In this document: positions 22,892-30,911 of the stretch, one piece after another | Layout: every line of letters begins with the position of its first letter | How positions within the stretch are numbered: the first letter of the stretch is position 1 | Origin: a virus | Length of the DNA stretch: 64,000 bases | Virus record (IMG/VR): IMGVR_UViG_3300018876_000008 | Location: 105,338-169,337 of that record | Direction: 5' to 3' (one strand) | Made by a program: the position numbers and the translations under genes | Notes under the pieces: generated by a model | What the model saw: only the letters and a program-made list of their open reading frames with translations | What the model was told of the DNA's origin: nothing | Databases searched by the model: none

Positions 22892-23319
22892 AGTTTAATG
22901 TTATAAATTTGACTGAACAAATCCTTAGTTTCATCTAAAACTCTAGATTTAGGCCACACTTTAGGGTTATCACCAGAATGAGAAGTATCAAATCCTACCC
23001 AATGACCTTCAGGCCATTTATCACCGTTAGGGATAACTTCTGAAAATGTTAATCCTCCGTGTACACTTACATCAATATCATCATAATGTTTTCCGTAGTC
23101 TTTATGTGATGGAATAATTTTTACATATCCATTGCCCCATCCTGTAGGGTAACTATCATTGGCCCATGTATTTTTTCTAAGCATAATTGGTGACTGTAAT
23201 CCGCTAATATCATAAGCGAGTAAAACATCATCTACTGTTAAATTTAAGTACATCGCCTCTTTAAGTGCCTCATCACCTATTGTGTTTAACCTATCCGAAA
23301 AAAAATTAATATTGTCCAT
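22888..23319 (-). CDS. Conserved phage protein with vHGGLTFS motif, 143 aa
   Basis: Start at 23319 (MDNINFFSDRLN), supported by a TATCTTTG promoter 29 nt upstream; the frame extends to 23382 without support. The core GYVKIIPSHKDYGKHYDDI, SVHGGLTFSE and GHWVGFDTSHSGD is a pattern I associate with a widespread phage hypothetical family; function unknown. First gene of the long minus operon down to 17.7 kb. Confidence 0.75.
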   Translation of the reverse strand: MDNINFFSDRLNTIGDEALKEAMYLNLTVDDVLLAYDISGLQSPIMLRKNTWANDSYPTGWGNGYVKIIPSHKDYGKHYDDIDVSVHGGLTFSEVIPNGDKWPEGHWVGFDTSHSGDNPKVWPKSRVLDETKDLFSQIYNIKL

Positions 23320-23324
23320 AGTTA

Positions 23325-23332
23325 TATTTATT
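23325..23332 (+). promoter_or_regulatory. Late-type motif TATTTATT
   Basis: 23 nt upstream of the amidase start at 23356. Confidence 0.45.
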
Positions 23333-23348
23333 ATTATATAATAGACTA

Positions 23349-23356
23349 CAAAGATA
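23349..23356 (-). promoter_or_regulatory. Host-type -7 element TATCTTTG
   Basis: 29 nt upstream of 23319 on the minus strand; overlaps the amidase ATG on the other strand, so the two units interfere by position. Confidence 0.5.
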
Positions 23357-24207
23357 TGAAAAAAATTGAGATAAAAAAGCAATATTTAGAGGGGGATGAA
23401 TATTATTCAGATAAAACAGATAAAAAAACAATAGTTCTACACCATACAGCAGGAAGTCATAGACCTGATTGGGTTGTTAGTTCATGGGATAGAGATAGAA
23501 CTAAAGGTGGAAGACCTTTAAGGGTTGCTACACAATTTGTTATTGGAGGTAAATCCACAAGGGACGGTAATACAGATTGGGACGGAGTTATAATAGAGTG
23601 TTTACCTGTAGACATGTGGGCTCATCACTTAGGAACTAAGAATTCTAATAATGTCATGTTAAATAAACAATCGATAGGTATTGAGATATGTAATTACGGT
23701 CCACTTACTAAATCTGCAAAAGGTGAATATTTTACATATGTTAATAGTAAGGTACCTGAAGAAGATGTTATCGATTTAGGTAAAAATTGGAGAGGATATA
23801 GATACTATCAAAGATACACAAACAAACAAATAGAATCAGTTAAATATATAATTGAAAAATATAGTTCAGAATATAATATTGATGTTTGTAAGGGAATGGT
23901 CGAGTTATTTGATAGTAAACAATCAATAGACAAGTTAGATACCTTAGAAAAACAACGGTTTTTAAATGATAAAGGTTATTTGGGATTAAACGGTAAAATA
24001 CTAACTGAAGACGGTATCATGGGTGGTAATACAAAATATGCTGAAAGAACATATAACGACGCTAAAAGAGGTAAATGGGGCGCTTTTGAATATAATAAAT
24101 TGGCTAATCACGGTGGTGTTGGAATATGGTCACACACTAACTATCGGAAGGATAAGTTTGATGTGTATCCTTATCCTCCGTTGATTGAGATGTTAAAGAC
24201 TCTTTAA
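23356..24207 (+). CDS. N-acetylmuramoyl-L-alanine amidase endolysin, 283 aa
   Basis: Amidase_2/PGRP-type fold: VLHHTAGS with zinc-ligand His (29/30), a second His cluster WAHHLG (89-91) and SIGIEICNYG. The C-terminal ~90 residues (after KLDTLEKQRFLNDKGYLG) look like a separate wall-targeting part. No signal peptide, so it needs a holin or another route. Cleaves the amide between MurNAc and the peptide. Late-type motif upstream fits a lysis gene. It overlaps a small convergent frame at 24137. Confidence 0.9.
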   Translation: MKKIEIKKQYLEGDEYYSDKTDKKTIVLHHTAGSHRPDWVVSSWDRDRTKGGRPLRVATQFVIGGKSTRDGNTDWDGVIIECLPVDMWAHHLGTKNSNNVMLNKQSIGIEICNYGPLTKSAKGEYFTYVNSKVPEEDVIDLGKNWRGYRYYQRYTNKQIESVKYIIEKYSSEYNIDVCKGMVELFDSKQSIDKLDTLEKQRFLNDKGYLGLNGKILTEDGIMGGNTKYAERTYNDAKRGKWGAFEYNKLANHGGVGIWSHTNYRKDKFDVYPYPPLIEMLKTL

Positions 24208-24304
24208 TTTCGTATTCTTGTGATTCATAGAATAAATGATATGCTATTTCATTTATTTCTTCATCTGTTAAGTTGTTAAGTCTATATTCTTTTAATTTAC
24301 CCAT
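24137..24304 (-). CDS. Possible small acidic protein, 55 aa
   Basis: A 55-codon frame, ATG at 24304, product starting MGKLKEYRLNNLTDEEINEIA, with amphipathic helices. Its 3' end overlaps the amidase gene by 71 nt tail to tail. Sequence outside the overlap looks coding, but no promoter motif is visible. Confidence 0.45.
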   Translation of the reverse strand: MGKLKEYRLNNLTDEEINEIAYHLFYESQEYEIKESLTSQSTEDKDTHQTYPSDS

Positions 24305-24327
24305 TTGTTTATTTAAATTATTACACT

Positions 24328-24335
24328 TATATTTG
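24328..24335 (+). promoter_or_regulatory. Host-type -7 element TATATTTG
   Basis: 23 nt upstream of the ATG at 24359. Confidence 0.55.
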
Positions 24336-24358
24336 TTATAATAAAATAAAAAACAATT

Positions 24359-24841
24359 ATGAGAGTATCAACATTAATCATTACATTATTTATTTCTATA
24401 AATTCTGTTTTTTCACAATCATCTACAGTTGGTGTGTTATTCAGTAGTGGAGACTTATTTCTTTCAACTGATAACATTAACACTTCAGTAATTAATAGTC
24501 GTAATCCATATGCCCCATGGGGGATATATACCACAGGTCAATTAAACATAATTAATACTGGTGGGGTACCGATAATTAATCAAACGGGGGCGTACCCAAA
24601 TAGGTTAGGGATTAATTATGGTTTTTTAAGGAATGGTTTAAATTTAGGTGTCGGAGGTAAGATGGTACTATATAATACTGAACCTGCAGATTTTTATCCT
24701 GATTTGATGATAAGATTACACCCAATAAAACTACTATCTCAAAATCCTCGTGCTATTGATATTGCAATTATATTTAATGTATCAAATACTGTAGAATTTG
24801 GTGCGGGATTGTCAATACCTTTTCTACTTAATAGATACTGA
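24359..24841 (+). CDS. Secreted beta-rich protein, 160 aa
   Basis: Signal peptide 1-19 (STLIITLFISINSVFSQ). The mature part is rich in glycine, asparagine and alternating beta strands (LNLGVGGKMVLYN, IDIAIIFNVSNTVEFGAGLSIPF) and ends in an aromatic residue, which suggests a small outer-membrane or periplasmic beta protein. No family recognised. Ends in TGA. Overlaps nothing; host-type promoter. Confidence 0.7.
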   Translation: MRVSTLIITLFISINSVFSQSSTVGVLFSSGDLFLSTDNINTSVINSRNPYAPWGIYTTGQLNIINTGGVPIINQTGAYPNRLGINYGFLRNGLNLGVGGKMVLYNTEPADFYPDLMIRLHPIKLLSQNPRAIDIAIIFNVSNTVEFGAGLSIPFLLNRY

Positions 24842-24843
24842 TA

Positions 24844-24851
24844 TATTTATT
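24844..24851 (+). promoter_or_regulatory. Late-type motif TATTTATT
   Basis: 3 nt before the ATG at 24855. Confidence 0.5.
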
Positions 24852-24854
24852 AGT

Positions 24855-25712
24855 ATGTTAAGTAATGAGTTTGAAGATTATTACAATGGTATAATAGAAA
24901 CCATATCACAAAATACAGGTTCAAGTTCCTATGCTAAAAACTTAGGTAAAAAAAACTATTTCAGAATTAAAACAGGATTTTATGAAGATGAAAATCCAAA
25001 AAATATTTCAGACGAATTACTATTAACTGTAAAAGAAAGTATAACAGAATCAAAGTTATTAACCGAAGCCAAAGGTATAAATGAACCCATAAGACGAATA
25101 GTTAGAGATATTACTAACATAGTTAAAAGTCAAAATTATGGAGAATATAATTTACCTGAAGATGTAACGTCAACTAACGAAATCGAATATGATTTTGATG
25201 TAGACTTTAAAAAGTTAAATGTTAGTAGGTCATATAATATACCCCCATTTTCAATAGAGTTAAATTATGATGCAAATTTCAATATGGATGAACCATATAT
25301 GATTAATGGGGCTTTAATGTCTGATGGTGATACAATTTCTATAGTTATTATTATTAACCCCAATTATTATCCTTCATTGATGTATGATTTGATTGCTGAT
25401 ATTAATGATATTGTGGCTCATGAGATAGAGCATGTATTTCAAGAAAACTTTATGAGACCTGATGAAGAAACTCATTGGGAGGAAGAAGGATGGGAAGCAC
25501 CTAAAGATAAAAATTATTATAAGCAACCACATGAAGTACCTGCAGAACTTAAAGGTATAATCCGAATGGCCAAACTACGTAAACAACCAATTAAACAGGT
25601 AATTGGTGATTGGTTTAAAAGAAGTAAATATGCTCACCAATTAAATGACAAGGATGTAGAAGAATTGGTATTATTTTTAACTAACGAATACGAAAAAAGA
25701 TATGGTATTTAA
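24855..25712 (+). CDS. HExxH zincin with possible prohead-protease site, 285 aa
   Basis: Start at 24855, given by the late-type motif 3 nt upstream. HEIEH at 189-193 in DIVAHEIEHVFQENF is a good zinc-metallopeptidase signature; an acidic cluster with E in PHEVPAELKG downstream could supply the third ligand. Residues 69-71 LTE followed by A form a candidate (L)xE cleavage site, which would remove a 71-residue propeptide. No signal peptide. Likely a virion or maturation-related enzyme (inference). Overlaps the next gene by 11 nt. Confidence 0.72.
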   Translation: MLSNEFEDYYNGIIETISQNTGSSSYAKNLGKKNYFRIKTGFYEDENPKNISDELLLTVKESITESKLLTEAKGINEPIRRIVRDITNIVKSQNYGEYNLPEDVTSTNEIEYDFDVDFKKLNVSRSYNIPPFSIELNYDANFNMDEPYMINGALMSDGDTISIVIIINPNYYPSLMYDLIADINDIVAHEIEHVFQENFMRPDEETHWEEEGWEAPKDKNYYKQPHEVPAELKGIIRMAKLRKQPIKQVIGDWFKRSKYAHQLNDKDVEELVLFLTNEYEKRYGI

Positions 25713-26145
25713 AGATAAACAAGAATTTGATAAAGTAGCAAAAAGAGCGGTACAGATATTATTATTTATTGCCGAGACTAAATCTGAAATTTTTAGAGGA
25801 GCGAAAGCTAGTAATTTTATAACTTATTTAGATAACAATCCTAAATCTAGTATCAACCAACAAACAGGAAGTGTTTATTTTGAGATTACAGTATATTTTA
25901 TGAATGATGACCCCGACCACGGACCATTTTGTAAAAAGTTAGATGATATATTGACAGCAATTCTTAACACATTTGGAGGATTTTATTTAAACTCTAATTT
26001 AGAGTTTGTTGATAAAAAAGAAGAGGGGGACGATATGGTTGGGTTCTTTAAGTCTTGTTCTTATGATTGGAATAACCATGAAGAATCCAATAATTCACAA
26101 GCAACTTATGGGTTTGAATACTACTGGTATTCAGACGAAGATTAG
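25702..26145 (+). CDS. Unknown protein, 147 aa
   Basis: No family recognised. Mixed alpha/beta, acidic second half (DDPDHGPFCKKLDDILTAIL, later YEYYWYSDED-like aromatic-acidic end). Overlaps the HExxH gene by 11 nt and is therefore probably co-translated with it. Confidence 0.7.
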   Translation: MVFKDKQEFDKVAKRAVQILLFIAETKSEIFRGAKASNFITYLDNNPKSSINQQTGSVYFEITVYFMNDDPDHGPFCKKLDDILTAILNTFGGFYLNSNLEFVDKKEEGDDMVGFFKSCSYDWNNHEESNNSQATYGFEYYWYSDED

Positions 26146-26178
26146 TAACGTACATTTTTTTATTTAATAAAAAATCCT

Positions 26179-26186
26179 TATCTTTG
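26179..26186 (+). promoter_or_regulatory. Host-type -7 element TATCTTTG
   Basis: 4 nt before the ATG at 26191; predicted leaderless. Confidence 0.5.
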
Positions 26187-26190
26187 TTGT

Positions 26191-26523
26191 ATGGAACATA
26201 CAAGAGAAAATTTAAATAAATTATCATTAGTTGAAATTAAGCTTATATGTAAAGAATATAATTTACATAGAACAGGGACTAAATCGGTTTTGATAAAACG
26301 AATCTTAGATTTTATAAAACCTATTCCTATTACAATTAATATACCTACCGAATATAAACCACCAAAAGGACAAAAAGTAATTGGGGTTTTATTAACTGAT
26401 AGTGAAAAACACAAACAGATAGGTAAGTTGAGAGAAAAAAATAAAGTAAAAGATTTATATTACTCTATGGGGGCACACTATTATTTGGTAGATAAAGAGT
26501 TTCAATTTGTAGATAATGGTTGA
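26191..26523 (+). CDS. SAP-domain protein, 110 aa
   Basis: Residues ~8-42 (LNKLSLVEIKLICKEYNL, then GTKSVLIKRILDFI) match the helix-turn-helix SAP motif that binds AT-rich DNA. The C-terminal half is basic and unknown. A DNA-binding or chromatin-like role is inferred. Overlaps the next gene by 8 nt. Confidence 0.75.
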   Translation: MEHTRENLNKLSLVEIKLICKEYNLHRTGTKSVLIKRILDFIKPIPITINIPTEYKPPKGQKVIGVLLTDSEKHKQIGKLREKNKVKDLYYSMGAHYYLVDKEFQFVDNG

Positions 26524-26830
26524 TTTTAGTGATTTACCTGAAAAAATATTAAAAGAATTTATTATTTTAGAGGATAGACATTCTGATGGTAATCGATTAT
26601 TCATAATTAAAAGAAAAGTACCTTTCAATAAAAGAGGAATGTTAAAGAAAAAATATACCTCAAAAAATATACCTCACAAATATCAACAAAATAATACCCT
26701 TGAGGAGGCCAATTTATCAATAAGAAATTATTTGATTGAAGTTGAAGGTATTGTACCTTCAGATACATATGGTAAAAGTATATCTATTTTTTCGAGATTG
26801 TCTTTGCTATTTTTTGGACCACGTCTCTAA
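26516..26830 (+). CDS. Unknown basic protein, 104 aa
   Basis: No family recognised. Basic centre (IIKRKVPFNKRGMLKKKYTSKNIPHKY) could bind nucleic acid, matching its SAP-domain partner upstream (8-nt overlap). The last 16 codons overlap the convergent gene at 26784. Confidence 0.65.
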   Translation: MVDFSDLPEKILKEFIILEDRHSDGNRLFIIKRKVPFNKRGMLKKKYTSKNIPHKYQQNNTLEEANLSIRNYLIEVEGIVPSDTYGKSISIFSRLSLLFFGPRL

Positions 26831-27407
26831 ATACTACAGAAGAAACCGTTATAAGTCCTGAGGAAAGTAATGTCTGCATTAACTTATTAAATTCTACAGA
26901 CTCAACACCAAACGTATTAACTACATTAATCAACATACCTAAGATAGGTAATAGGAAAGTATATGCTAGTATGTCACCAGCCCTATAGACACTTACACCT
27001 AAAACATTTAACATGTCTGAAAATTTTACTTTAAGTTGGTTGACCTTGTCAATGGCGGATTTTAACTCATCAGATAACCCTTGATTATCGATATCTTTTT
27101 TCATTTTATCGTACTCTTTACCTTCAAAGTAAACTATTGATAACGCCGCAATAACTAAAGAAGAAACTTGCCAAGGTTCTAAACCAGTAAACTCACTGTT
27201 AAGATATTTTTCAACGGGTTCCATCAGAGCTCCAATACCCGCACCGTAAGTCAGTGCGAATTTTGTACTAATACCAAACTGTTTATTAACATCTGATATT
27301 ATCTTCTTTGCTAATGAATCTAATCTTTTTAAAATTGAATTAATTTTATCTCCAATCCTTTCATTTAAAATTATTTGATATTGTTCTTCTGTAATTAAAA
27401 CTTTCAC
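26784..27407 (-). CDS. Tagged hydrophobic protein, candidate ejected virion protein, 207 aa
   Basis: GTG start. The N-terminus MKVLITEEQYQIILNE closely resembles that of the 63392 protein (MKVIITENQLLRLFE); both end in L-x-E, the T4-type prohead cleavage pattern, here predicted after E16. The rest has several hydrophobic helices (VSSLVIAALSIVYF, AYTFLLPILGMLINVV, SSGLITVSSVVF), so it could insert into a membrane after ejection. Late-type motif upstream. Virion location is inference. Confidence 0.72.
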   Translation of the reverse strand: MKVLITEEQYQIILNERIGDKINSILKRLDSLAKKIISDVNKQFGISTKFALTYGAGIGALMEPVEKYLNSEFTGLEPWQVSSLVIAALSIVYFEGKEYDKMKKDIDNQGLSDELKSAIDKVNQLKVKFSDMLNVLGVSVYRAGDILAYTFLLPILGMLINVVNTFGVESVEFNKLMQTLLSSGLITVSSVVFRDVVQKIAKTISKK

Positions 27408-27421
27408 TTTTAATGTTTTAT

Positions 27422-27429
27422 TATAAATA
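27422..27429 (-). promoter_or_regulatory. Late-type motif TATTTATA
   Basis: 14 nt upstream of the GTG at 27407. Confidence 0.5.
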
Positions 27430-27458
27430 TGCGGTTTAACCTAAACTGTTATTGTATA

Positions 27459-27466
27459 TATTTATC
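27459..27466 (+). promoter_or_regulatory. Late-type motif TATTTATC
   Basis: 15 nt upstream of the ATG at 27482; divergent with 27422-27429. Confidence 0.45.
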
Positions 27467-27481
27467 TTAAAAGAGTTTAAT

Positions 27482-29107
27482 ATGAATCCTAAGTTAAAAG
27501 GTGGAGACAATATTGTTTTAATTTATATGAAAGACCCTTATTCCCCTATTGCAGGTGGAACTAAAGGAGTTGTTAATTATGTCACTAAAGACCCATTTGA
27601 TAAAAATGAGGAAATAATATCTGTTGATTGGGAGAATGGTAGAAGTCTTAATTTGGTTTCTTCAGAGGATATATGGATAAAGGCGGAGGATATTGATAAG
27701 CCAATAAATGAAAGTCTTGAAAAGTTGGTAAATAGATTAGATGATAATAATTTAAATCCTGAAGATTTTGAGGATTTAATTTCACAATTAGACGATATTA
27801 ATGTCACCGATTCTTTTTTAAGAAATTTAGATAGAAAGTTACTAAAGTCAGGAGATAAAAATGAAAATGTCAGGAAATACCTCAACAAATACTTGGACTC
27901 CCTCGGAAAAAGAGGAGAGGTTGAATCGGACCCATCGGATGATTTCGATGTTGAAGATGAATTTTTATATGGAGGAGTTGAACCAGAAAAATCGAAAATA
28001 GGTAGGAAACAATTTAAAAAAGAGTTACTACCACTTCAAGTAGAACTATTAAAATTACAGGAACACGTAAAGGATAGTAATATACCTGTGGCAATTGTTA
28101 TGGAAGGGAGAGACTCTGCCGGTAAGGGTTCCACAATACGTAAGATGACCGAATACTTAGACCCTAAATATTACAAAGTAGTCGCGTTGGGTATACCAAC
28201 AAAAGAAGAAAGAAAAAATTGGTTTAAGAGATATGAACAATATATTGAACCAGGTAAAATTACATTTTTTGACCGTAGTTGGTATAACAGAGGAATTGTT
28301 GAACCTGTTATGGGTTATGGTAGTGAGGAAGAATATTTTAACTTTATGAATAATGTTAATGACTTTGAACAGTCTTTAATTGACAGAGGAGTATTATTAT
28401 TCAAATTTTGGTTATCTATAACTTCTGATACTCAGAAGAGAAGGTTTGAACTTAGAAAAAATTCACCATTAAAGTATTGGAAATTCTCACCTAATGATGA
28501 AAAGTCTATTGATAAGTGGGATGACTATACGGAGTATAAAGAAAAAGTACTAACTCAAACTAAAGAAGCCCAACCGTGGACTGTGGTTGATACTAATGAT
28601 AAAAGAGTTGGTACACTTAACCTTTTAAGACATATATTAAAAAATGTAAACTATAAAGATAAGGATGAAAGTAACTTCGGTATGGGATTTCCTGAAGTTG
28701 TAACAACTGTAAATGAAAATAAAAACCCTGAATTAGACAGTCTAATAGCACTTAAAGATATTTTCAAATATTCTAATGAAAAAATATTTTTTGACTTCTT
28801 AAGTAAAATTAGAGAATCAGGAATTGTTAATATGTTTGAATCTGGTCAATTTTTATTCTCAGGTCCGCAATATTTAAAAAAGTTTTTAGAGTTCGAAGAA
28901 TTAAAAAGAGGGGAAGAATACGATGAAGATATGGTTGAGGAGTTATTAGACTTATCACAAAAAACACGAGACGAATTTATTAGAATGGCCATGAAAATGG
29001 TACAAGACGAAGGTAGTGAAGACTATTCTAATAGAAATTTAGAGACAAAAATAAGAGCCCTCACAAGGAAGGCTCTTTTGTACTACATACAAATGTTCGG
29101 GAGATAA
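27482..29107 (+). CDS. ppk2: Polyphosphate kinase 2 fused to extra domains, 541 aa
   Basis: Residues ~170-395 are a PPK2 kinase domain: Walker A GRDSAGKGS (209-217), lid basic stretch, Walker B FFDRSWYNR (262-270) and the helical LKYWKFSPNDEKSIDKWDDY. PPK2 uses polyphosphate to phosphorylate nucleotides, or the reverse. Before it, residues ~5-66 resemble the small DUF4314 SH3-like domain (MKDPYSPIAGGTKGVV), then an acidic helical linker. A 145-residue helical C-terminus follows. Usual PPK2 enzymes are ~230-300 aa, so this is a large fusion. Late-type promoter. Confidence 0.88.
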   Translation: MNPKLKGGDNIVLIYMKDPYSPIAGGTKGVVNYVTKDPFDKNEEIISVDWENGRSLNLVSSEDIWIKAEDIDKPINESLEKLVNRLDDNNLNPEDFEDLISQLDDINVTDSFLRNLDRKLLKSGDKNENVRKYLNKYLDSLGKRGEVESDPSDDFDVEDEFLYGGVEPEKSKIGRKQFKKELLPLQVELLKLQEHVKDSNIPVAIVMEGRDSAGKGSTIRKMTEYLDPKYYKVVALGIPTKEERKNWFKRYEQYIEPGKITFFDRSWYNRGIVEPVMGYGSEEEYFNFMNNVNDFEQSLIDRGVLLFKFWLSITSDTQKRRFELRKNSPLKYWKFSPNDEKSIDKWDDYTEYKEKVLTQTKEAQPWTVVDTNDKRVGTLNLLRHILKNVNYKDKDESNFGMGFPEVVTTVNENKNPELDSLIALKDIFKYSNEKIFFDFLSKIRESGIVNMFESGQFLFSGPQYLKKFLEFEELKRGEEYDEDMVEELLDLSQKTRDEFIRMAMKMVQDEGSEDYSNRNLETKIRALTRKALLYYIQMFGR

Positions 29108-29500
29108 TTAAATTGAATCTTTAATATTCAACTTACCGATGTTAACTTTCCACTTCTCAACACCATAAAGTACGAGTTCACGTGCGACTGATTTTTCGAT
29201 AAGACGCCGAATTTCTCGGTTTCGATAGATAGCACTTCGGAAATTCCTATCATCATCAATTCGACACAACCCATCCGAATCGGTTCTCCAACCCCAACCC
29301 TTCATTCTTCCTGAGATATTAACATTTACCTTAAGTGTACTACTATACTCACAATCTTTTTTAATGTGAGTAATTTTAAAATCAAGGTCATGAGAATCAT
29401 ACCTCCAAGTCGCAATCAGGTTTTTTGAGTTAAACGTTTTACGTTTAATCAAATCTCTAACTTTTTTATCATTTTGGTACTGTTCGATGAAGTTGGACAT
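29108..29500 (-). CDS. Unknown basic protein, 130 aa
   Basis: No family recognised. Rich in Arg, Lys and Trp (GRMKGWGWRTDSDG, AIYRNREIRRLIEKSVAREL), no membrane segment. Its stop directly abuts that of the PPK2 gene. Host-type promoter 22 nt upstream puts it in the early class. Confidence 0.7.
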   Translation of the reverse strand: MSNFIEQYQNDKKVRDLIKRKTFNSKNLIATWRYDSHDLDFKITHIKKDCEYSSTLKVNVNISGRMKGWGWRTDSDGLCRIDDDRNFRSAIYRNREIRRLIEKSVARELVLYGVEKWKVNIGKLNIKDSI

Positions 29501-29522
29501 ATTTCCTTTGTTTTGTGTTATA

Positions 29523-29530
29523 CAAATATA
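29523..29530 (-). promoter_or_regulatory. Host-type -7 element TATATTTG
   Basis: 22 nt upstream of the ATG at 29500. Confidence 0.6.
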
Positions 29531-29541
29531 AGGATAAACTT

Positions 29542-29799
29542 TTAAACTGCCATAGATGTAGTCAAAAAAATAGGATTTCTTTCACCAAAATATCCACCAA
29601 CCATATTAAAATAATAATAGTCCACAGCTTCTTCTTCTGTCATATGACCAGTTTTAACTAGTTTTTGTATAATTCTTTGTTTTGAGTATGCGATACAGGT
29701 TTCATGTCCAAATGATTCACTTATACCTATAATACAATCATCAAAACCATCTAACACTATTGCCCCTTCCGCAATTTCATCAATATCTTCTCTATTCAT
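29542..29799 (-). CDS. Conserved small phage protein, 85 aa
   Basis: The pattern MTEEEAVDYYYFNMVGGYFGERNP near the C-terminus recurs in small hypothetical proteins of many phages, as far as I recall. Acidic N-terminus. Function unknown. Confidence 0.7.
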   Translation of the reverse strand: MNREDIDEIAEGAIVLDGFDDCIIGISESFGHETCIAYSKQRIIQKLVKTGHMTEEEAVDYYYFNMVGGYFGERNPIFLTTSMAV

Positions 29800-29863
29800 A
29801 ATTTTTATTTAAAATATAATTTATTCTACATACATAGTCAAATGAGAAATGATAATTACGGTA

Positions 29864-29871
29864 TATTTATA
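29864..29871 (+). promoter_or_regulatory. Late-type motif TATTTATA
   Basis: 14 nt upstream of the ATG at 29886. Confidence 0.5.
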
Positions 29872-29885
29872 GTAAAAACAAGATT

Positions 29886-30863
29886 ATGAGAAATTATATG
29901 ACTATATCAGACGAAGAAAAAAATTCAATACTTCAATCACATTCATCTTTTTATAATGGATATGCCACAGGTAATGTACCGACAAACGTACAACCTTTGA
30001 GAGTTGATAAGAGTATTAATGATAGTAACGGTATTACTGTTGATAACAAAGGAAATGTAAAAACATACAAAAACCATAAGATTAATGAATCTGTAATATC
30101 TGAACAAGAAGGTAAAGGATGTGCAGAATCTGAAGGTGGTTCAGGATGTATTAAGAAAAAAGATGGTGAATGGGTTATTATGAATAATAAAAAAGGTGGT
30201 ATTTTTAAAAAATGTTCATCTAAAAAAGATTGTGAAGAAATATTGGCAGGATATCACGCTAGTGTTAATGAAGTACAACATAATGGGCCTGAAGAAAGAG
30301 ACGAATTTGACGGTAGACCAGGGGAAGTTATTGGTGTTGATTCTAACATTAAAAAACAACGTAAAGAAATGGGTGAAATGGAAGCTAACGATATGGACGT
30401 ATCTGATGTTGATTCAGCTTATGATTTTGACTCAGGAGGTCCTGAACAATTTGATAGTTCTTACACAGACGACTCATACGGTTTAGATATTGATTCAATA
30501 ATGAAAATGTTTGGTACTGATATGTCACCCGCACAATATCATGATGAAGAAGATATGATGAATGGTAGTTTAGATGGTAAAGAAAAGTTTAACGATGAAG
30601 ATTCAGCTTATGAATTTGATTCACAAGGTGGAAATGCGGCAGTTTACTACGAAGAAGAACAATGTGAAGGATGTGGTGAAAAGTACGAAGAAGAAGTAAA
30701 AGAGAAAGAAGTATGTGAAGGTTGTGGAAGTGAAATGTATGAAGGAGAATGTGTAGAATGTGGTTCTTTATATGAAGAGATTGACGAGGAAATTCACGAA
30801 TCTTTTACACAAAATAGAAAAATGATAAAAGAAATGTTTAATAGAATAGGAAGATTTAATTAA
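29886..30863 (+). CDS. Acidic zinc-ribbon protein with ISE-Q site, 325 aa
   Basis: Very acidic. The C-terminal part has zinc-ribbon-like pairs (CEGCGEKYEEE, CEGCGSEMYEGECVECGS). At residues 71-74 the sequence is ISE followed by Q, the same (I/L)xE-Q pattern seen in other late proteins here; cleavage would release a 73-residue propeptide. Repeated acidic modules (DSAYDFDSGG and DSAYEFDSQG) occur in the middle. Late-type motif upstream and a strong terminator downstream. Candidate head protein. Confidence 0.72.
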   Translation: MRNYMTISDEEKNSILQSHSSFYNGYATGNVPTNVQPLRVDKSINDSNGITVDNKGNVKTYKNHKINESVISEQEGKGCAESEGGSGCIKKKDGEWVIMNNKKGGIFKKCSSKKDCEEILAGYHASVNEVQHNGPEERDEFDGRPGEVIGVDSNIKKQRKEMGEMEANDMDVSDVDSAYDFDSGGPEQFDSSYTDDSYGLDIDSIMKMFGTDMSPAQYHDEEDMMNGSLDGKEKFNDEDSAYEFDSQGGNAAVYYEEEQCEGCGEKYEEEVKEKEVCEGCGSEMYEGECVECGSLYEEIDEEIHESFTQNRKMIKEMFNRIGRFN

Positions 30864-30881
30864 ACAAAAGTATAACCAAAC

Positions 30882-30911
30882 AAAAAACCCATGTTATCAT
30901 GGGTTTTTTTA
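30882..30911. terminator. Bidirectional terminator
   Basis: AAAAACCCATG-ttat-CATGGGTTTTT hairpin between the convergent genes ending at 30863 and 30909. Confidence 0.75.
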
